DNA from: UBA6544 sp038131165
Lineage (GTDB): Bacteria; Pseudomonadota; Alphaproteobacteria; UBA8366
Assembly (NCBI GenBank): GCA_038131165.1
Contig: JAYPOZ010000006.1
Location: 15,970-79,969 of the forward strand
DNA: 64,000 nucleotides
Direction of reading: 5' to 3'
Part shown: one piece after another, positions 8,577 to 18,243 of the stretch
Layout: each line of letters begins with the position of its first letter
How positions within the stretch are numbered: position 1 is the stretch's first letter
The notes under the pieces: generated by a model
Told to the model about the DNA's origin: nothing
The model's database searches: none
Seen by the model: only the letters and a program-made list of their open reading frames with translations
Made by a program: the position numbers and the translations under genes

Positions 8577-10526
8577 CTACCCCGCCGTTCCGGCGGCCAT
8601 ATACCAAGTGATCAGCACAACGACCCCGATTAACATGGCAAAAGCATAGTGATACACGTAGCCGCTTTGCAGCCAGCTCATGCGCACGGCGATACGCCGG
8701 CTCAGGCTCGCGACGCCGTCCGGCCCAAAGCCATCAATGACCGTGCCGTCGCCCTTCTTCCAGAAAAATCTGCCCAATGCAAAAGCAGGGCGGACGAAGA
8801 TTCGGTCGTAAAGCTCGTCGAAATACCACTTGTTGAGACTGAAGGCGTATAGCTCTTTGTGATAGTTCCTCCAGCGTTCGGCCATTCCCGGGTGCTGGAT
8901 GTACATCCGGTATGCGAGCCAGATGCCTCCCGCGCCCATTACCAACGGCAATAGTTTTACCCACAACGGCACATGATGGGCTTCTGCCAAGGCAGTGTGA
9001 TCCGGAAGCATCTTGAGCGACTCGCCCCAGAACGCCCCGTATCCATCGCCGATAAACGCGTTATGGCCGACGAAGCCGGCAATAATGGCGCCGATCGCGA
9101 GGATCGCGAGGGGAACTGTCATGATCTTCGGCGATTCATGCACGTGCGCGAAGACCCGTTCGTCCGCCCGGGTCTTGCCGTGGAAGGTCATGAACAACAA
9201 CCGCCAGGAATAGAAGGCGGTCATGAAGGCCGCAGCGATCCCCAACCAGAACGCATAATATCCGACACCGCTATTCGCGGCCCAAGACGATTCGAGAATG
9301 ACGTCCTTCGAATAGAACCCGGCAAACCCAAAGACACCCGGTATGCCCACTCCGGCGAGGGCTAAACTGCCGATCCACATGTACGTGTAGGTCACCGGCA
9401 CGAGTTTCCATATTCCGCCCATCTTACGCATGTCCTGCTCGTCCGACATGGCATGAATGACGCAGCCGGAGCCCAAGAACAACAGAGCTTTAAAGAAAGC
9501 GTGCGTGAAAAGATGGAACATCGCCGCGCCATAGGCGGAAACGCCGGCGGCAAAGAACATGTAGCCCAACTGCGAACAGGTCGAATAGGCGATGACCCGC
9601 TTGATGTCGTTTTGGGTGAGGCCGACCGTCGCGGCAAAGAAGGCCGTCGACGCGCCGACCACGGTGACCACCATCAGCGCGGTTTCGGAGTATTCGAACA
9701 TCGGCGAAAGGCGGCAGACCATGAAAACGCCCGCCGTGACCATTGTCGCGGCGTGAATCAGCGCCGAGACCGGCGTCGGGCCTTCCATGGCGTCCGGCAA
9801 CCAGGTGTGGAGCCCCAATTGCGCCGACTTGCCCATTGCCCCCAGGAACAGCAAAAGGCAGATGATGGTCATCGCATGGAATTCCCAATCCAGGAATACC
9901 AGCGTCGCATCCGCCTTGCCGGGAACGGCGGCAAAAATTGTATCGAGTTGGACCGTCTCGAAGAGGACAAAGGTCGCGAAGATACCGAGCGCGAAGCCGA
10001 AATCGCCAACACGGTTGACGAGGAAAGCCTTGATCGCGGCCGCATTCGCGGAGGGTTTGTTGTACCAGAACCCGATCAATAGATAGGAGGCCAGCCCCAC
10101 GCCTTCCCAACCGAAGAAAAGCTGCACAAGGTTGTCGGACGTCACCAGCATCAACATGAAGAAGGTGAACAGGCTGAGATAAGCGAAAAACCGAGGAATT
10201 CCCGGATCGTGGTGCATGTAACCGATGGAATACCAATGTACGACCGCCGAGACAGTGGTCACCACGACCAGCATCACCGCCGTCAGTTGGTCCATCTTCA
10301 GGGCCCAGGAGAATTCGAAATCGCCAACGGCAATCCAGCTAAACAGCTCAATCGGGCGCGGACCCGCACCATAGATAATGTCGAAGAACAATATCCACGA
10401 GAAGATGCCGGAAAGCGTCAATAGGGAAGAAGTCAATATCGAGGCGCCCTTGGCGCCGATATAGCGTCCGAACAATCCGGCGATGATGGCGCCGATCAGC
10501 GGCAGAAATACAGTCGCGACTTCCAT
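8577..10526 (-). CDS. nuoL: NADH-quinone oxidoreductase subunit L
   Basis: This is the distal antiporter-like subunit of complex I, 649 residues from the ATG at 10526. A TTG two codons upstream would lengthen it slightly, but the ATG is preferred. Recognisable segments are FFGWEGVGLASYLLIGFWY, HTWLPDAMEGPTPVSALIHA and IKRVIAYSTCSQLGYMF. The C-terminal half holds the long lateral helix and the closing membrane helix (YHYAFAMLIGVVVLITWY). It starts six bases after the nuoK stop. Confidence 0.97.
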   Translation of the reverse strand: MEVATVFLPLIGAIIAGLFGRYIGAKGASILTSSLLTLSGIFSWILFFDIIYGAGPRPIELFSWIAVGDFEFSWALKMDQLTAVMLVVVTTVSAVVHWYSIGYMHHDPGIPRFFAYLSLFTFFMLMLVTSDNLVQLFFGWEGVGLASYLLIGFWYNKPSANAAAIKAFLVNRVGDFGFALGIFATFVLFETVQLDTIFAAVPGKADATLVFLDWEFHAMTIICLLLFLGAMGKSAQLGLHTWLPDAMEGPTPVSALIHAATMVTAGVFMVCRLSPMFEYSETALMVVTVVGASTAFFAATVGLTQNDIKRVIAYSTCSQLGYMFFAAGVSAYGAAMFHLFTHAFFKALLFLGSGCVIHAMSDEQDMRKMGGIWKLVPVTYTYMWIGSLALAGVGIPGVFGFAGFYSKDVILESSWAANSGVGYYAFWLGIAAAFMTAFYSWRLLFMTFHGKTRADERVFAHVHESPKIMTVPLAILAIGAIIAGFVGHNAFIGDGYGAFWGESLKMLPDHTALAEAHHVPLWVKLLPLVMGAGGIWLAYRMYIQHPGMAERWRNYHKELYAFSLNKWYFDELYDRIFVRPAFALGRFFWKKGDGTVIDGFGPDGVASLSRRIAVRMSWLQSGYVYHYAFAMLIGVVVLITWYMAAGTAG

Positions 10527-10532
10527 GCCCAA

Positions 10533-10844
10533 TCAGCCCTTCATCAAATTTACGTCTTCAACCGCGATCGAGCCGCGGTTGCGGTAGTAGGTCACCAGGA
10601 TAGCGAGGCCGATAGCCGCTTCCGCCGCGGCAACCGTCAGCACGAACATGGTGAAGACCTGTCCCACCAAGTCCTGCAGATGCGCAGAGAAGGCGACCAG
10701 ATTGATGTTCACCGCCAGGAGCATCAATTCGATGGACATCAGGATGATGATGACGTTCTTGCGGTTGAGAAAGACGCCGAACAGGCCGAGCGTGAACAAT
10801 ATGGCCGCGACCGTCAGATAATGCCCAAGTCCGATCTCAAGCAT
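10533..10844 (-). CDS. nuoK: NADH-quinone oxidoreductase subunit K
   Basis: This 103-residue membrane subunit of complex I starts MLEIGLGHYLTVAAILF and has three membrane helices. The second contains the conserved glutamate in IIILMSIELMLLAVN and the third holds another in TVAAAEAAIGLAILV; both belong to the central proton axis. The start is fixed by the family length and by the overlap with nuoJ, whose TGA shares one base with the nuoK ATG. A longer in-frame extension upstream lies antisense to no feature and out of frame with nuoJ, so it is not used. Confidence 0.97.
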   Translation of the reverse strand: MLEIGLGHYLTVAAILFTLGLFGVFLNRKNVIIILMSIELMLLAVNINLVAFSAHLQDLVGQVFTMFVLTVAAAEAAIGLAILVTYYRNRGSIAVEDVNLMKG

Positions 10845-11458
10845 CAGATACCACTCCCCGGTTCGACTTTGACGACTTCCACCGAATCTTCCCGCCGGCG
10901 TCCGACCTGGTCGACAATGCGTTGTTTGCGGACACCGGGGCGATGGCGCAGTGTCAGAACGATGGCGCCGATCATGGCGACCAGCAGAATGAGCCCCGCC
11001 GCCTGGAAATAGTAAATGTAATTCGTGTAGATCAACCGGCCGAGCGCCAGGGTATTGCTGGTCTCGCCGGGCGGCGGGATTGGCGCCGCGGCGACCGATG
11101 CCGCTTCCGGTACAGCGATCCAACTGCCGACGATCAGGACCAACTCAACCAGCAGGATAATGCCGACCAATGCCCCAATGGGAAGATACTGGAGAGCGCC
11201 CTGACGCAATTCCGTGAAGTTGATGTCGAGCATCATGACCACGAAGAGGAACAACACGGCGACCGCACCGACATAGACGACTACGAGGATCATAGCGAGG
11301 AACTCCGCCCCCATCAGGACGAAAAGCCCCGCCGCGTTGAAAAACGCCAGGATGAGAAACAGGACGGAATGCAACGGGTTTCGAGCGGAAATCACCATCA
11401 CGCCCGACGCGACGGCGACGAACGCGAATAGATAAAACGCCAACCCCTGTACGATCAT
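10844..11458 (-). CDS. nuoJ: NADH-quinone oxidoreductase subunit J
   Basis: This 204-residue membrane subunit of complex I starts MIVQGLAFYLFAFVAVASG, and its helix GAEFLAMILVVVYVGAVAVLF carries the conserved glycine-rich, pi-bulge-forming segment. Five membrane helices are expected. The charged C-terminal tail after about residue 175 is cytoplasmic or periplasmic and poorly conserved. It follows nuoI after 70 bases and is translationally coupled to nuoK by a one-base stop/start overlap. Confidence 0.96.
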   Translation of the reverse strand: MIVQGLAFYLFAFVAVASGVMVISARNPLHSVLFLILAFFNAAGLFVLMGAEFLAMILVVVYVGAVAVLFLFVVMMLDINFTELRQGALQYLPIGALVGIILLVELVLIVGSWIAVPEAASVAAAPIPPPGETSNTLALGRLIYTNYIYYFQAAGLILLVAMIGAIVLTLRHRPGVRKQRIVDQVGRRREDSVEVVKVEPGSGI

Positions 11459-11528
11459 TTACCTTCCCTCTTCCGGTCCACCCAAAATACTTGTCGCGCG
11501 CCGCCCCGGTCTGCGGCGTCGGTATCAA

Positions 11529-12017
11529 TTAACGGTACGGAGCGTCCAACTCTAAATTAGCGGCAATCTCGTGTTCCCAACGATCACCGTTATCGAGGAG
11601 CTTTGCCTTGTTATAGAACAATTCCTCGCGGGTTTCCGTCGCAAACTCGAAATTGGGCCCTTCCACAATCGCGTCCACTGGGCACGCTTCCTGACAAAAC
11701 CCGCAATAGATGCACTTGGTCATATCGATGTCGTAGCGCGTCGTCCGGCGGCTCCCGTCTTCGCGCGGCTCAGCCTCGATGGTAATCGCCAAGGCCGGGC
11801 AAACCGCCTCGCAGAGCTTGCAGGCGATGCAACGCTCTTCCCCATTGGGATAGCGTCGGAGAACGTGCTCGCCCCTGAAACGCGGCGACAACGGACCCTT
11901 CTCGTAAGGATAATTGATCGTGTGTTTCGGTTTGAACATGGCCCGCAAGGTCAAAGAGAGCCCTTGGGCCAATTCGACCAGGAGAAATGCGCGTGCTGTT
12001 CGATCGATAAATGCCAT
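11529..12017 (-). CDS. nuoI: NADH-quinone oxidoreductase subunit I
   Basis: This 162-residue ferredoxin-like subunit of the complex I connecting arm binds two [4Fe-4S] clusters (N6a and N6b). Both cysteine motifs are intact: CIACKLCEAVCP in the middle and CIYCGFCQEACPVDAI further on. The N-terminus is an amphipathic membrane-associating helix (RAFLLVELAQGLSLTLRAMF). The gene is 36 bases after nuoH. Length is typical for alphaproteobacteria. Confidence 0.97.
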   Translation of the reverse strand: MAFIDRTARAFLLVELAQGLSLTLRAMFKPKHTINYPYEKGPLSPRFRGEHVLRRYPNGEERCIACKLCEAVCPALAITIEAEPREDGSRRTTRYDIDMTKCIYCGFCQEACPVDAIVEGPNFEFATETREELFYNKAKLLDNGDRWEHEIAANLELDAPYR

Positions 12018-12053
12018 TGCCTTAGGTTCTCTCTACCGAATCATGTTCGTTAC

Positions 12054-13088
12054 TCATGCGCCACCAGCCGGCGGCACCATATCGAAGAACAACAAGAAGC
12101 CCGCCGTAATAACAACCCACAACAACGACAACGGAAGGAAGATTTTCCATCCCAGACGCATCAGTTGATCATAGCGGTAGCGCGGGAAGGTCGCCCGCAC
12201 CCAAAGAAAAATGAACAGAACGAAGGCGATCTTCAACGCAAACCAGATCGGCCCCGGAATCCAGGTGAACGGCGCAAAGTCGAACGGCGCCAACCAACCA
12301 CCCAAGAATAGAACGGCCGTCATACCGCTCATCAGGATCATATTGGCGTATTCGCCGAGGAAGAACATCGCAAACGTCATGGAGGAATATTCGACGTTAT
12401 AGCCCGATACCAGTTCCGCCTCCGCCTCCGGCAGATCGAAGGGAGCGCGGTTGGTCTCCGCCAAGGCCGAGATAATGAAGACGATAAACATCGGAAACAG
12501 CAGACCGAAGAAATGCCAATTCATTATGCCGCCGTCCTGAGACAGAACGATCTTCGACAGATTGAGCGAGCCCACGGCGAGCAAGACGGCCACGATCACA
12601 AATCCGATGGAGACTTCGTAGGAGACCATCTGGGCCGCGGATCGCAACGCCCCGTAAAATGCGTATTTCGAGTTCGATGCCCAACCCGCCATGATGATCC
12701 CGTAAACACCGAGCGAGGATATCGCGAACAAGTACAAGACACCGACATTAATATCCGCCAGGACCAGGTTCGAATCGAAGGGGATGACAGCCCAGGCGAC
12801 CAAACTGAGGATAAAGGTAATCATCGGGGCGATGATGAACATTATCCGGTTGGAGCCCGAGGGAACGATGGTTTCCTTCAGAAAAAGCTTCGCGCCGTCG
12901 GCGATCGGCTGCAGCAATCCAAAGGGTCCGACGACGTTCGGGCCCTTTCGGAGCTGCATCCACCCGATGACCTTGCGCTCCGCCAATGTCAGATATGCGA
13001 CACTTAGCAAGACCGGCACGACAATCGCGACGATGCCGATGACGATCCAGATTGTCGGCCAGAGATAACCTTCCCAGAGTTCAGCCAT
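12054..13088 (-). CDS. nuoH: NADH-quinone oxidoreductase subunit H
   Basis: This 344-residue membrane subunit forms much of the quinone-binding site at the junction of the two complex I arms. Motifs include ERKVIGWMQLRKGPNVVGPF in the first loop, ALAETNRAPFDLPEAEAELV in the acidic loop that contacts quinone, and FLWVRATFPRYRYDQLM near the C-terminus. The start overlaps the end of nuoG by eight bases, so the two are probably translationally coupled. Confidence 0.97.
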   Translation of the reverse strand: MAELWEGYLWPTIWIVIGIVAIVVPVLLSVAYLTLAERKVIGWMQLRKGPNVVGPFGLLQPIADGAKLFLKETIVPSGSNRIMFIIAPMITFILSLVAWAVIPFDSNLVLADINVGVLYLFAISSLGVYGIIMAGWASNSKYAFYGALRSAAQMVSYEVSIGFVIVAVLLAVGSLNLSKIVLSQDGGIMNWHFFGLLFPMFIVFIISALAETNRAPFDLPEAEAELVSGYNVEYSSMTFAMFFLGEYANMILMSGMTAVLFLGGWLAPFDFAPFTWIPGPIWFALKIAFVLFIFLWVRATFPRYRYDQLMRLGWKIFLPLSLLWVVITAGFLLFFDMVPPAGGA

Positions 13089-15144
13089 CGGTACCCGTCG
13101 CCTCCGCTGTCCCTAGGATTTCATCCACGCATTTGGCCATCGTCTCGGACGCGCGGCTGATCGAGTCGGTCATATAGAAATTCGTAACCAGTGTCTCGAA
13201 CGGCGCGCTGTCCAAGGGGCCTGGGCTGCCGAACTCGCCCCAGGCGGCCAGCTCCACAGTGTCGAGAGCCAAGAATTCCGGATGGGCCGATTGCAGTGTC
13301 TGACGCAGCGCATCCTGCGTGTCGAACGATAGCGGCTGGCCCAATTCGCTCGATAAGGCGCGCAGAATTGCCCAGTCCTCCTTGGCTTCTCCAGGAGGGA
13401 ATACCGCCCGTTTTGCGAGCTGGATTCGGCCTTCGGTATTCACGTAGAGGGCATTTTTTTCCGTATAGGCCGCTCCCGGCAGGACGATATCGGCGCGGTG
13501 CGCACCGGCGTCGCCATGGTGGCCCTGATAGATCACAAAGGCCTTGCCGAGCTCCGACATTTCGATTTCGTCCGCCCCGAGGAGATAGACCACGGAAACA
13601 TCGCCGCTCTGGGCGCCCTGCAGAATTTCCTTGGTCGACCGCCCGCCTTCACCGGGAACACATCCCATCAGCAAGCCGCCGACCCGTGACGCCGCCGTCT
13701 GGAGGACATTAAACCCATTCCATTCGTCCGCGATCATCCCGGTATCGACCGCGATCTTGCGGGCAGCAGCCAATACCGCCGCGCCGTCGGCGCGGGACAA
13801 AGCGCCCATTCCCAGGATCAGCAATGGCCGCTTGGCCGCCTTCAGCGTCTCGGCGAACGGGTGTGTTCCGTCGGCAATTTGCTGCAGCGTTTCGCCGCCG
13901 GCGCCAAGGTAACCGTATTTATAAGTCAGATCTCTTTGTTGGCCGACCACGCCAATCTTGAAGCCGCCCTTCAAATACCGTTTGCGCAGACGCGCATTGA
14001 GAACCGGCGCCTCCACCCGCGGATCGGAGCCGATAATCAAACAGGCGTCCGCCTCCTCGATACCGGCAATCGTCGTATTGAAGCGATAACTGGCCGGCGC
14101 CGAGGCGTCCAACGCCGCGCCGTCTTGCCGGCAATCGATATTCGGCGAACCCAATTCACTCATCAAACTCTTCAAGGCGAACATCGATTCCGCACAGGCC
14201 TGATCGCCGATAATCGCGGCGCTCTTGGAGCCTCCTGCGGATTTGAGTTTCTCGGCGGCCAAGACGAGCGCTTCCGGCCATGTCGCGGGTGCGAGTTTTC
14301 CTTCCGCATTGCGGATATAGGGCCGGTCGAGCCGTTGGCGGCTCAGTCCGTCGCATGCGAAACGGGTCTTGTCGGAAATCCATTCCTCGTTGACGTCCTC
14401 GTGGAGCCGCGGCAAGACCCGAAGCACCTCGTTGCCCCGGGCGTCGACGCGAATGCTGCTTCCCACCGCATCCATCACGTCGATCGATTCGGTCTTGGTA
14501 AGCTCCCACGGACGCGCCACGAAGGCGTAGGGTTTCGAGGTCAGCGCGCCGACCGGGCAAAGATCGATTACGTTTCCGGACAGCTCCGATGCAACGGCAT
14601 GCTCCAGAGTCGTGATCTCCGCGTTCTCTCCGCGATTGATCAGTCCCATATCCTCGACGCCCGCGATTTCGGTCGAGAAGCGAACGCATCGCGTGCAATG
14701 GATGCAGCGGGTCATGATCGTCTTGATCAGCGGGCCCATGTATTTTTCTTCGACGGCCCGTTTCGCCTCGCGGTAACGACTGCCTGCGTGGCCGAACCCC
14801 ATGGCCTGATCCTGCAGATCGCATTCGCCGCCCTGATCGCAGATCGGGCAATCGAGCGGGTGATTGATCAGCAGGAACTCCATCACCCCTTCGCGGCCTT
14901 TGCGGACCATCTCCGAATCGGTGAAGACCTCCATATCCTCGCCGGCTGGCAAGGCACAGCTTGCCGCGGGTTTCGGCGGTCCGGGCTTTACCTCGACCAG
15001 ACACATGCGGCAATTGCCGGCGATCGAAAGCCGGTCATGATAACAAAACCTCGGGATTTCCTTGCCGGCGGCCTCGCAGGCCTGCAGGACCGTTGATCCC
15101 GGCGGCACCTCGACTTCAATCCCGTCTACCTTCAGCTTCGGCAT
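13081..15144 (-). CDS. nuoG: NADH-quinone oxidoreductase subunit G
   Basis: This 687-residue iron-sulfur subunit of the complex I peripheral arm has an N-terminal [2Fe-2S] ferredoxin domain (CYHDRLSIAGNCRMCLVEV). The His-ligand cluster region follows (HPLDCPICDQGGECDLQD), then the CIHCTRCVRFSTEIAG [4Fe-4S] motif. The rest is a molybdopterin-oxidoreductase-like fold that has lost its cofactor. The extra fourth cluster seen in E. coli NuoG is not evident. It begins nine bases after nuoF. Confidence 0.97.
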   Translation of the reverse strand: MPKLKVDGIEVEVPPGSTVLQACEAAGKEIPRFCYHDRLSIAGNCRMCLVEVKPGPPKPAASCALPAGEDMEVFTDSEMVRKGREGVMEFLLINHPLDCPICDQGGECDLQDQAMGFGHAGSRYREAKRAVEEKYMGPLIKTIMTRCIHCTRCVRFSTEIAGVEDMGLINRGENAEITTLEHAVASELSGNVIDLCPVGALTSKPYAFVARPWELTKTESIDVMDAVGSSIRVDARGNEVLRVLPRLHEDVNEEWISDKTRFACDGLSRQRLDRPYIRNAEGKLAPATWPEALVLAAEKLKSAGGSKSAAIIGDQACAESMFALKSLMSELGSPNIDCRQDGAALDASAPASYRFNTTIAGIEEADACLIIGSDPRVEAPVLNARLRKRYLKGGFKIGVVGQQRDLTYKYGYLGAGGETLQQIADGTHPFAETLKAAKRPLLILGMGALSRADGAAVLAAARKIAVDTGMIADEWNGFNVLQTAASRVGGLLMGCVPGEGGRSTKEILQGAQSGDVSVVYLLGADEIEMSELGKAFVIYQGHHGDAGAHRADIVLPGAAYTEKNALYVNTEGRIQLAKRAVFPPGEAKEDWAILRALSSELGQPLSFDTQDALRQTLQSAHPEFLALDTVELAAWGEFGSPGPLDSAPFETLVTNFYMTDSISRASETMAKCVDEILGTAEATGTDG

Positions 15145-15153
15145 GACCTGTTC

Positions 15154-16443
15154 CTACTCCGCCGCCCGGGCGCCGACGCCCCTGCGCTCGAGAATTCGGT
15201 GCTCGATTTCATCCCGGAAATGCCTCAGGAGGCCCTGAACAGGCCAGGCTGCGGCATCACCGAACGCACAGATTGTGTGTCCTTCGATTTGCTTGGTCAC
15301 ATCCCAAAGCATATCGATCTCCTCAATTTCCGCCTCTCCCCGAGCCATCCGCTCGAGAACCCGCCACATCCATCCGCTGCCTTCGCGGCACGGCGTGCAT
15401 TGCCCACAGCTCTCATGCTTATAGAAATAAGCGATGCGCGCGATGGCCTTGATGATATCGGTGGACTTATCCATCACGATGATTGCGGCGGTGCCCAAGC
15501 TCGATTGCGCCGCGTTCAGGGCATCGAAGTCCATGATCAGATCGTCGCAAACGGATTTCGGCACCAACGGCATCGAACTTCCACCGGGGATTACCGCTTT
15601 CAGGTTATTCCAGCCCCCGCGCACGCCGCCCGCATGGGTTTCGATAAGCTCGCGCAGCGGTATCGACATGGAGTCCTCGACGACGCACGGAGTCTCGACA
15701 TGGCCGGAGATGCAGAACAGCTTAGTCCCGTGATTGTTCTCACGGCCGAATCCGGTGAACCAGCTCGCACCCCGCCGCAGGATTGTCGGCACGACCGCGA
15801 TCGTCTCGACATTGTTGACCGTGGTCGGACATCCCCAGACGCCTGCGGCAGCCGGAAACGGCGGTTTCAGACGCGGTTGGCCTTTCTTGCCTTCCAGGCT
15901 TTCCAGAAGCGCCGTCTCTTCGCCGCAAATATACGCGCCGGCTCCCCGATGGACGTAAATGTCGAAGTCATATCCCGATCCGCAGGCGTTCTTGCCGATC
16001 AATCCGGCATCGTAGGCCTCGTCGACGGCCTGCTGCAGACTGACCGCCTCATTGTAAAATTCGCCGCGGATATAGATATAGGCCGCGACGGCTCCCATCG
16101 AAAAACCGGCGAGAAGGCAGCCTTCCAGGAGTTTGTGCGGATCATGCCGCATGATCTCCCGGTCTTTGCAGGTGCCAGGCTCGCTCTCGTCCGCGTTCAC
16201 GACGAGATAAGCCGGCCGGCCATCCGACTCCTTGGGCATAAAGGACCATTTTAGACCTGCCGGGAATCCGGCTCCGCCTCGCCCGCGCAGCCCGGAGGCC
16301 TTTACTTCCTCGATGATTCCATCGCGGCCCTTTTCGAGCAGCGCTTTCGTTCCGTCCCAATCGCCGCGCATGCGGGCACCGGCAAGGCCAAAATCGTGGA
16401 GGCCATAGAGATTCGTAAAGATGCGGTCCTTGTCTTGCAGCAT
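15154..16443 (-). CDS. nuoF: NADH-quinone oxidoreductase subunit F
   Basis: This 429-residue subunit holds the NADH site, FMN and the N3 [4Fe-4S] cluster. The nucleotide-binding loop GLRGRGGAGFPAGLKW lies near residue 50-65 and the cluster motif ESCGQCTPCREGSGWM near residue 345. Length and order match the family. It starts three bases after nuoE. With nuoE and nuoG it forms the NADH dehydrogenase module on the cytoplasmic side. Confidence 0.98.
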   Translation of the reverse strand: MLQDKDRIFTNLYGLHDFGLAGARMRGDWDGTKALLEKGRDGIIEEVKASGLRGRGGAGFPAGLKWSFMPKESDGRPAYLVVNADESEPGTCKDREIMRHDPHKLLEGCLLAGFSMGAVAAYIYIRGEFYNEAVSLQQAVDEAYDAGLIGKNACGSGYDFDIYVHRGAGAYICGEETALLESLEGKKGQPRLKPPFPAAAGVWGCPTTVNNVETIAVVPTILRRGASWFTGFGRENNHGTKLFCISGHVETPCVVEDSMSIPLRELIETHAGGVRGGWNNLKAVIPGGSSMPLVPKSVCDDLIMDFDALNAAQSSLGTAAIIVMDKSTDIIKAIARIAYFYKHESCGQCTPCREGSGWMWRVLERMARGEAEIEEIDMLWDVTKQIEGHTICAFGDAAAWPVQGLLRHFRDEIEHRILERRGVGARAAE

Positions 16444-16446
16444 GCC

Positions 16447-17040
16447 TCAATTCCCCCCGAAATTCATATCGACCAGGGTCTTCGGACCGCCGGCAGGTGC
16501 TGCATTCTGGCGCCCGTTTTGCGGGCCACGGGCAGGCTTCTCGCCGCGCCTGAGCGCATCCAGCAAGCTCACGACGCTATCGGCGTCGAGATCTTCGTAA
16601 TAATCGTCGTTAACCTGTACGATCGGCGCGTTGGCACAGGCGCCGAGACACTCCACCTCCATCAACGTGAACAATCCGTCCTCGGTCGTCTGACCATTAT
16701 GAATGCCCAGATGTTTCTCGATTGCTTCGTGGACGGGACCCGAACCACGCAACCAGCAGGGGGTCGTGGTACAGCATTGAAGCAGGTATTTGCCGACCGG
16801 CGCCAAGTTAATCATCGTGAAGAAGGTCGCGACCTCCATCACCCGGATCCGCGCCATATCGAGCATTTCCGCAATCTTATCGACTGCGGCTTCCGTTACG
16901 TAATGCCCGTCCTCGTTCTGGCGCTGCGCCAGATCGAGCAAGGCCAGGACCGCGCTTTGCTGTCGCCCTTCCGGATACTTGGCCATGGCCGCTTCGGCCT
17001 GCTTAAGATACTCGGGCGTAAATTCGAAACCTTCGCTCAT
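16447..17040 (-). CDS. nuoE: NADH-quinone oxidoreductase subunit E
   Basis: This 197-residue thioredoxin-like subunit binds the N1a [2Fe-2S] cluster. The four ligands are visible in CCTTTPCWLRG and VECLGACANAP. After about residue 160 there is a glycine/proline-rich tail (RRGEKPARGPQNGR...) ending in KTLVDMNFGGN, an extension common in alphaproteobacterial and mitochondrial homologues. It starts 18 bases after the nuoD stop. Confidence 0.97.
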   Translation of the reverse strand: MSEGFEFTPEYLKQAEAAMAKYPEGRQQSAVLALLDLAQRQNEDGHYVTEAAVDKIAEMLDMARIRVMEVATFFTMINLAPVGKYLLQCCTTTPCWLRGSGPVHEAIEKHLGIHNGQTTEDGLFTLMEVECLGACANAPIVQVNDDYYEDLDADSVVSLLDALRRGEKPARGPQNGRQNAAPAGGPKTLVDMNFGGN

Positions 17041-17058
17041 CTTGCTCCGCCTCTCCGA

Positions 17059-18243
17059 CTAGCGATCGATTTCGCCGAAAACGACATCCATCGAACCCAG
17101 CACCGCCACTGAATCCGCAAGCATGTGGCCCTTGCACATGAAGTCCATTGCCGCCAGATGCGCAAATCCGGGCGCTCTAATCTTACAGCGATATGGCTTA
17201 TTGGTACCGTCGGCGACGAGATAGACGCCGAACTCGCCCTTTGGCGCTTCGACCGCCGTATAGGTCTCTCCCGCCGGAACGTGCACGCCTTCTGTGTAGA
17301 GCTTGAAGTGATGGATCAACGCCTCCATCGAATGCTTCATCTCTCCGCGTTTCGGCGGCGCCACCTTGCCGTCTTCCGATAAAACCGGCCCATCGGGCAT
17401 TTTCTCGAGGCACTGCTGGATGATGCGTAAACTTTGACGCATTTCCTCGACCCGGACGAGGTAGCGGTCGTAGCAATCGCCGTTCTTGCCGATCGGAATG
17501 TCGAAATCCAACTCTCCGTAGACGTCGTAGGGTTGCGCCTTACGCAAATCCCAAGGCACGCCCGATCCCCGCAGCATCGGCCCCGTGAATCCCCACGCCA
17601 TTGCGTCTTCGGCGGTGACGATGCCGATATCCACGCTGCGCTGTTTGAAAATCCGGTTCTCCGTAAGCAGCGTTTCCATATCGTCGATATGTTTGGGGAA
17701 CTGCTCCGTCCACGCCATAATGTCTTCGGCCATTCCTGCCGGCATATCCTGATGCACGCCACCGACGCGATAATAGGCCGCATGCAGGCGCGCCCCGCAC
17801 ACACGCTCGTAGAATTCCATAAGAAGTTCGCGTTGCTCGAAGGCCCAAAGCATCGGCGTCATCGCGCCGACATCCAGTGCGTAAGCAGGAACATTCAGCA
17901 AGTGATTGAGAAGACGGGTGATTTCGTCGAACATCACGCGAATGAACTGCCCTCGGCGCGGTGGCTCGATGCCCAGCAACTTTTCGGCGGCCAACACGAA
18001 CGCGTGTTCCTGGCACATCGGCGAGACATAATCCAAGCGATCGAAGTAAGGAATCGCCTGCATGTAAGTCTTGTATTCGATCAGCTTCTCGGTGCCGCGG
18101 TGCAACAATCCGATATGCGGATCGATCCGCTCCACGACCTCGCCGTCCATCTCCATAACCATTCGAAGAACTCCGTGCGCCGCGGGATGCTGCGGCCCGA
18201 AGTTAATCGTCATCGTCTTGATTTCGGCGTCGGAACCAGCCAT
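17059..18243 (-). CDS. nuoD: NADH-quinone oxidoreductase subunit D
   Basis: This 394-residue subunit resembles the large subunit of [NiFe] hydrogenase, has lost the metal site and lines the quinone cavity. The start MAGSDAEIKTMTINFGPQHP at 18243 is chosen because it shares one base with the nuoC stop (TAATG) and matches family length. Conserved stretches are NFGPQHPAAHGVLR, HIGLLHRGTEKLIEYKTY and the C-terminal SMDVVFGEIDR. The separate nuoC and nuoD state differs from the fused form of gammaproteobacteria. Confidence 0.97.
   Translation of the reverse strand: MAGSDAEIKTMTINFGPQHPAAHGVLRMVMEMDGEVVERIDPHIGLLHRGTEKLIEYKTYMQAIPYFDRLDYVSPMCQEHAFVLAAEKLLGIEPPRRGQFIRVMFDEITRLLNHLLNVPAYALDVGAMTPMLWAFEQRELLMEFYERVCGARLHAAYYRVGGVHQDMPAGMAEDIMAWTEQFPKHIDDMETLLTENRIFKQRSVDIGIVTAEDAMAWGFTGPMLRGSGVPWDLRKAQPYDVYGELDFDIPIGKNGDCYDRYLVRVEEMRQSLRIIQQCLEKMPDGPVLSEDGKVAPPKRGEMKHSMEALIHHFKLYTEGVHVPAGETYTAVEAPKGEFGVYLVADGTNKPYRCKIRAPGFAHLAAMDFMCKGHMLADSVAVLGSMDVVFGEIDR

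Noticed and set aside
10845..11123. N-terminal extension of nuoK
   Set aside because: It is out of phase with nuoJ and would add about 93 non-family residues; the one-base stop/start overlap fixes the normal start.
13861..15096. A 411-codon plus-strand open frame over nuoG
   Set aside because: It is antisense to nuoG, which has all expected iron-sulfur motifs on the minus strand.
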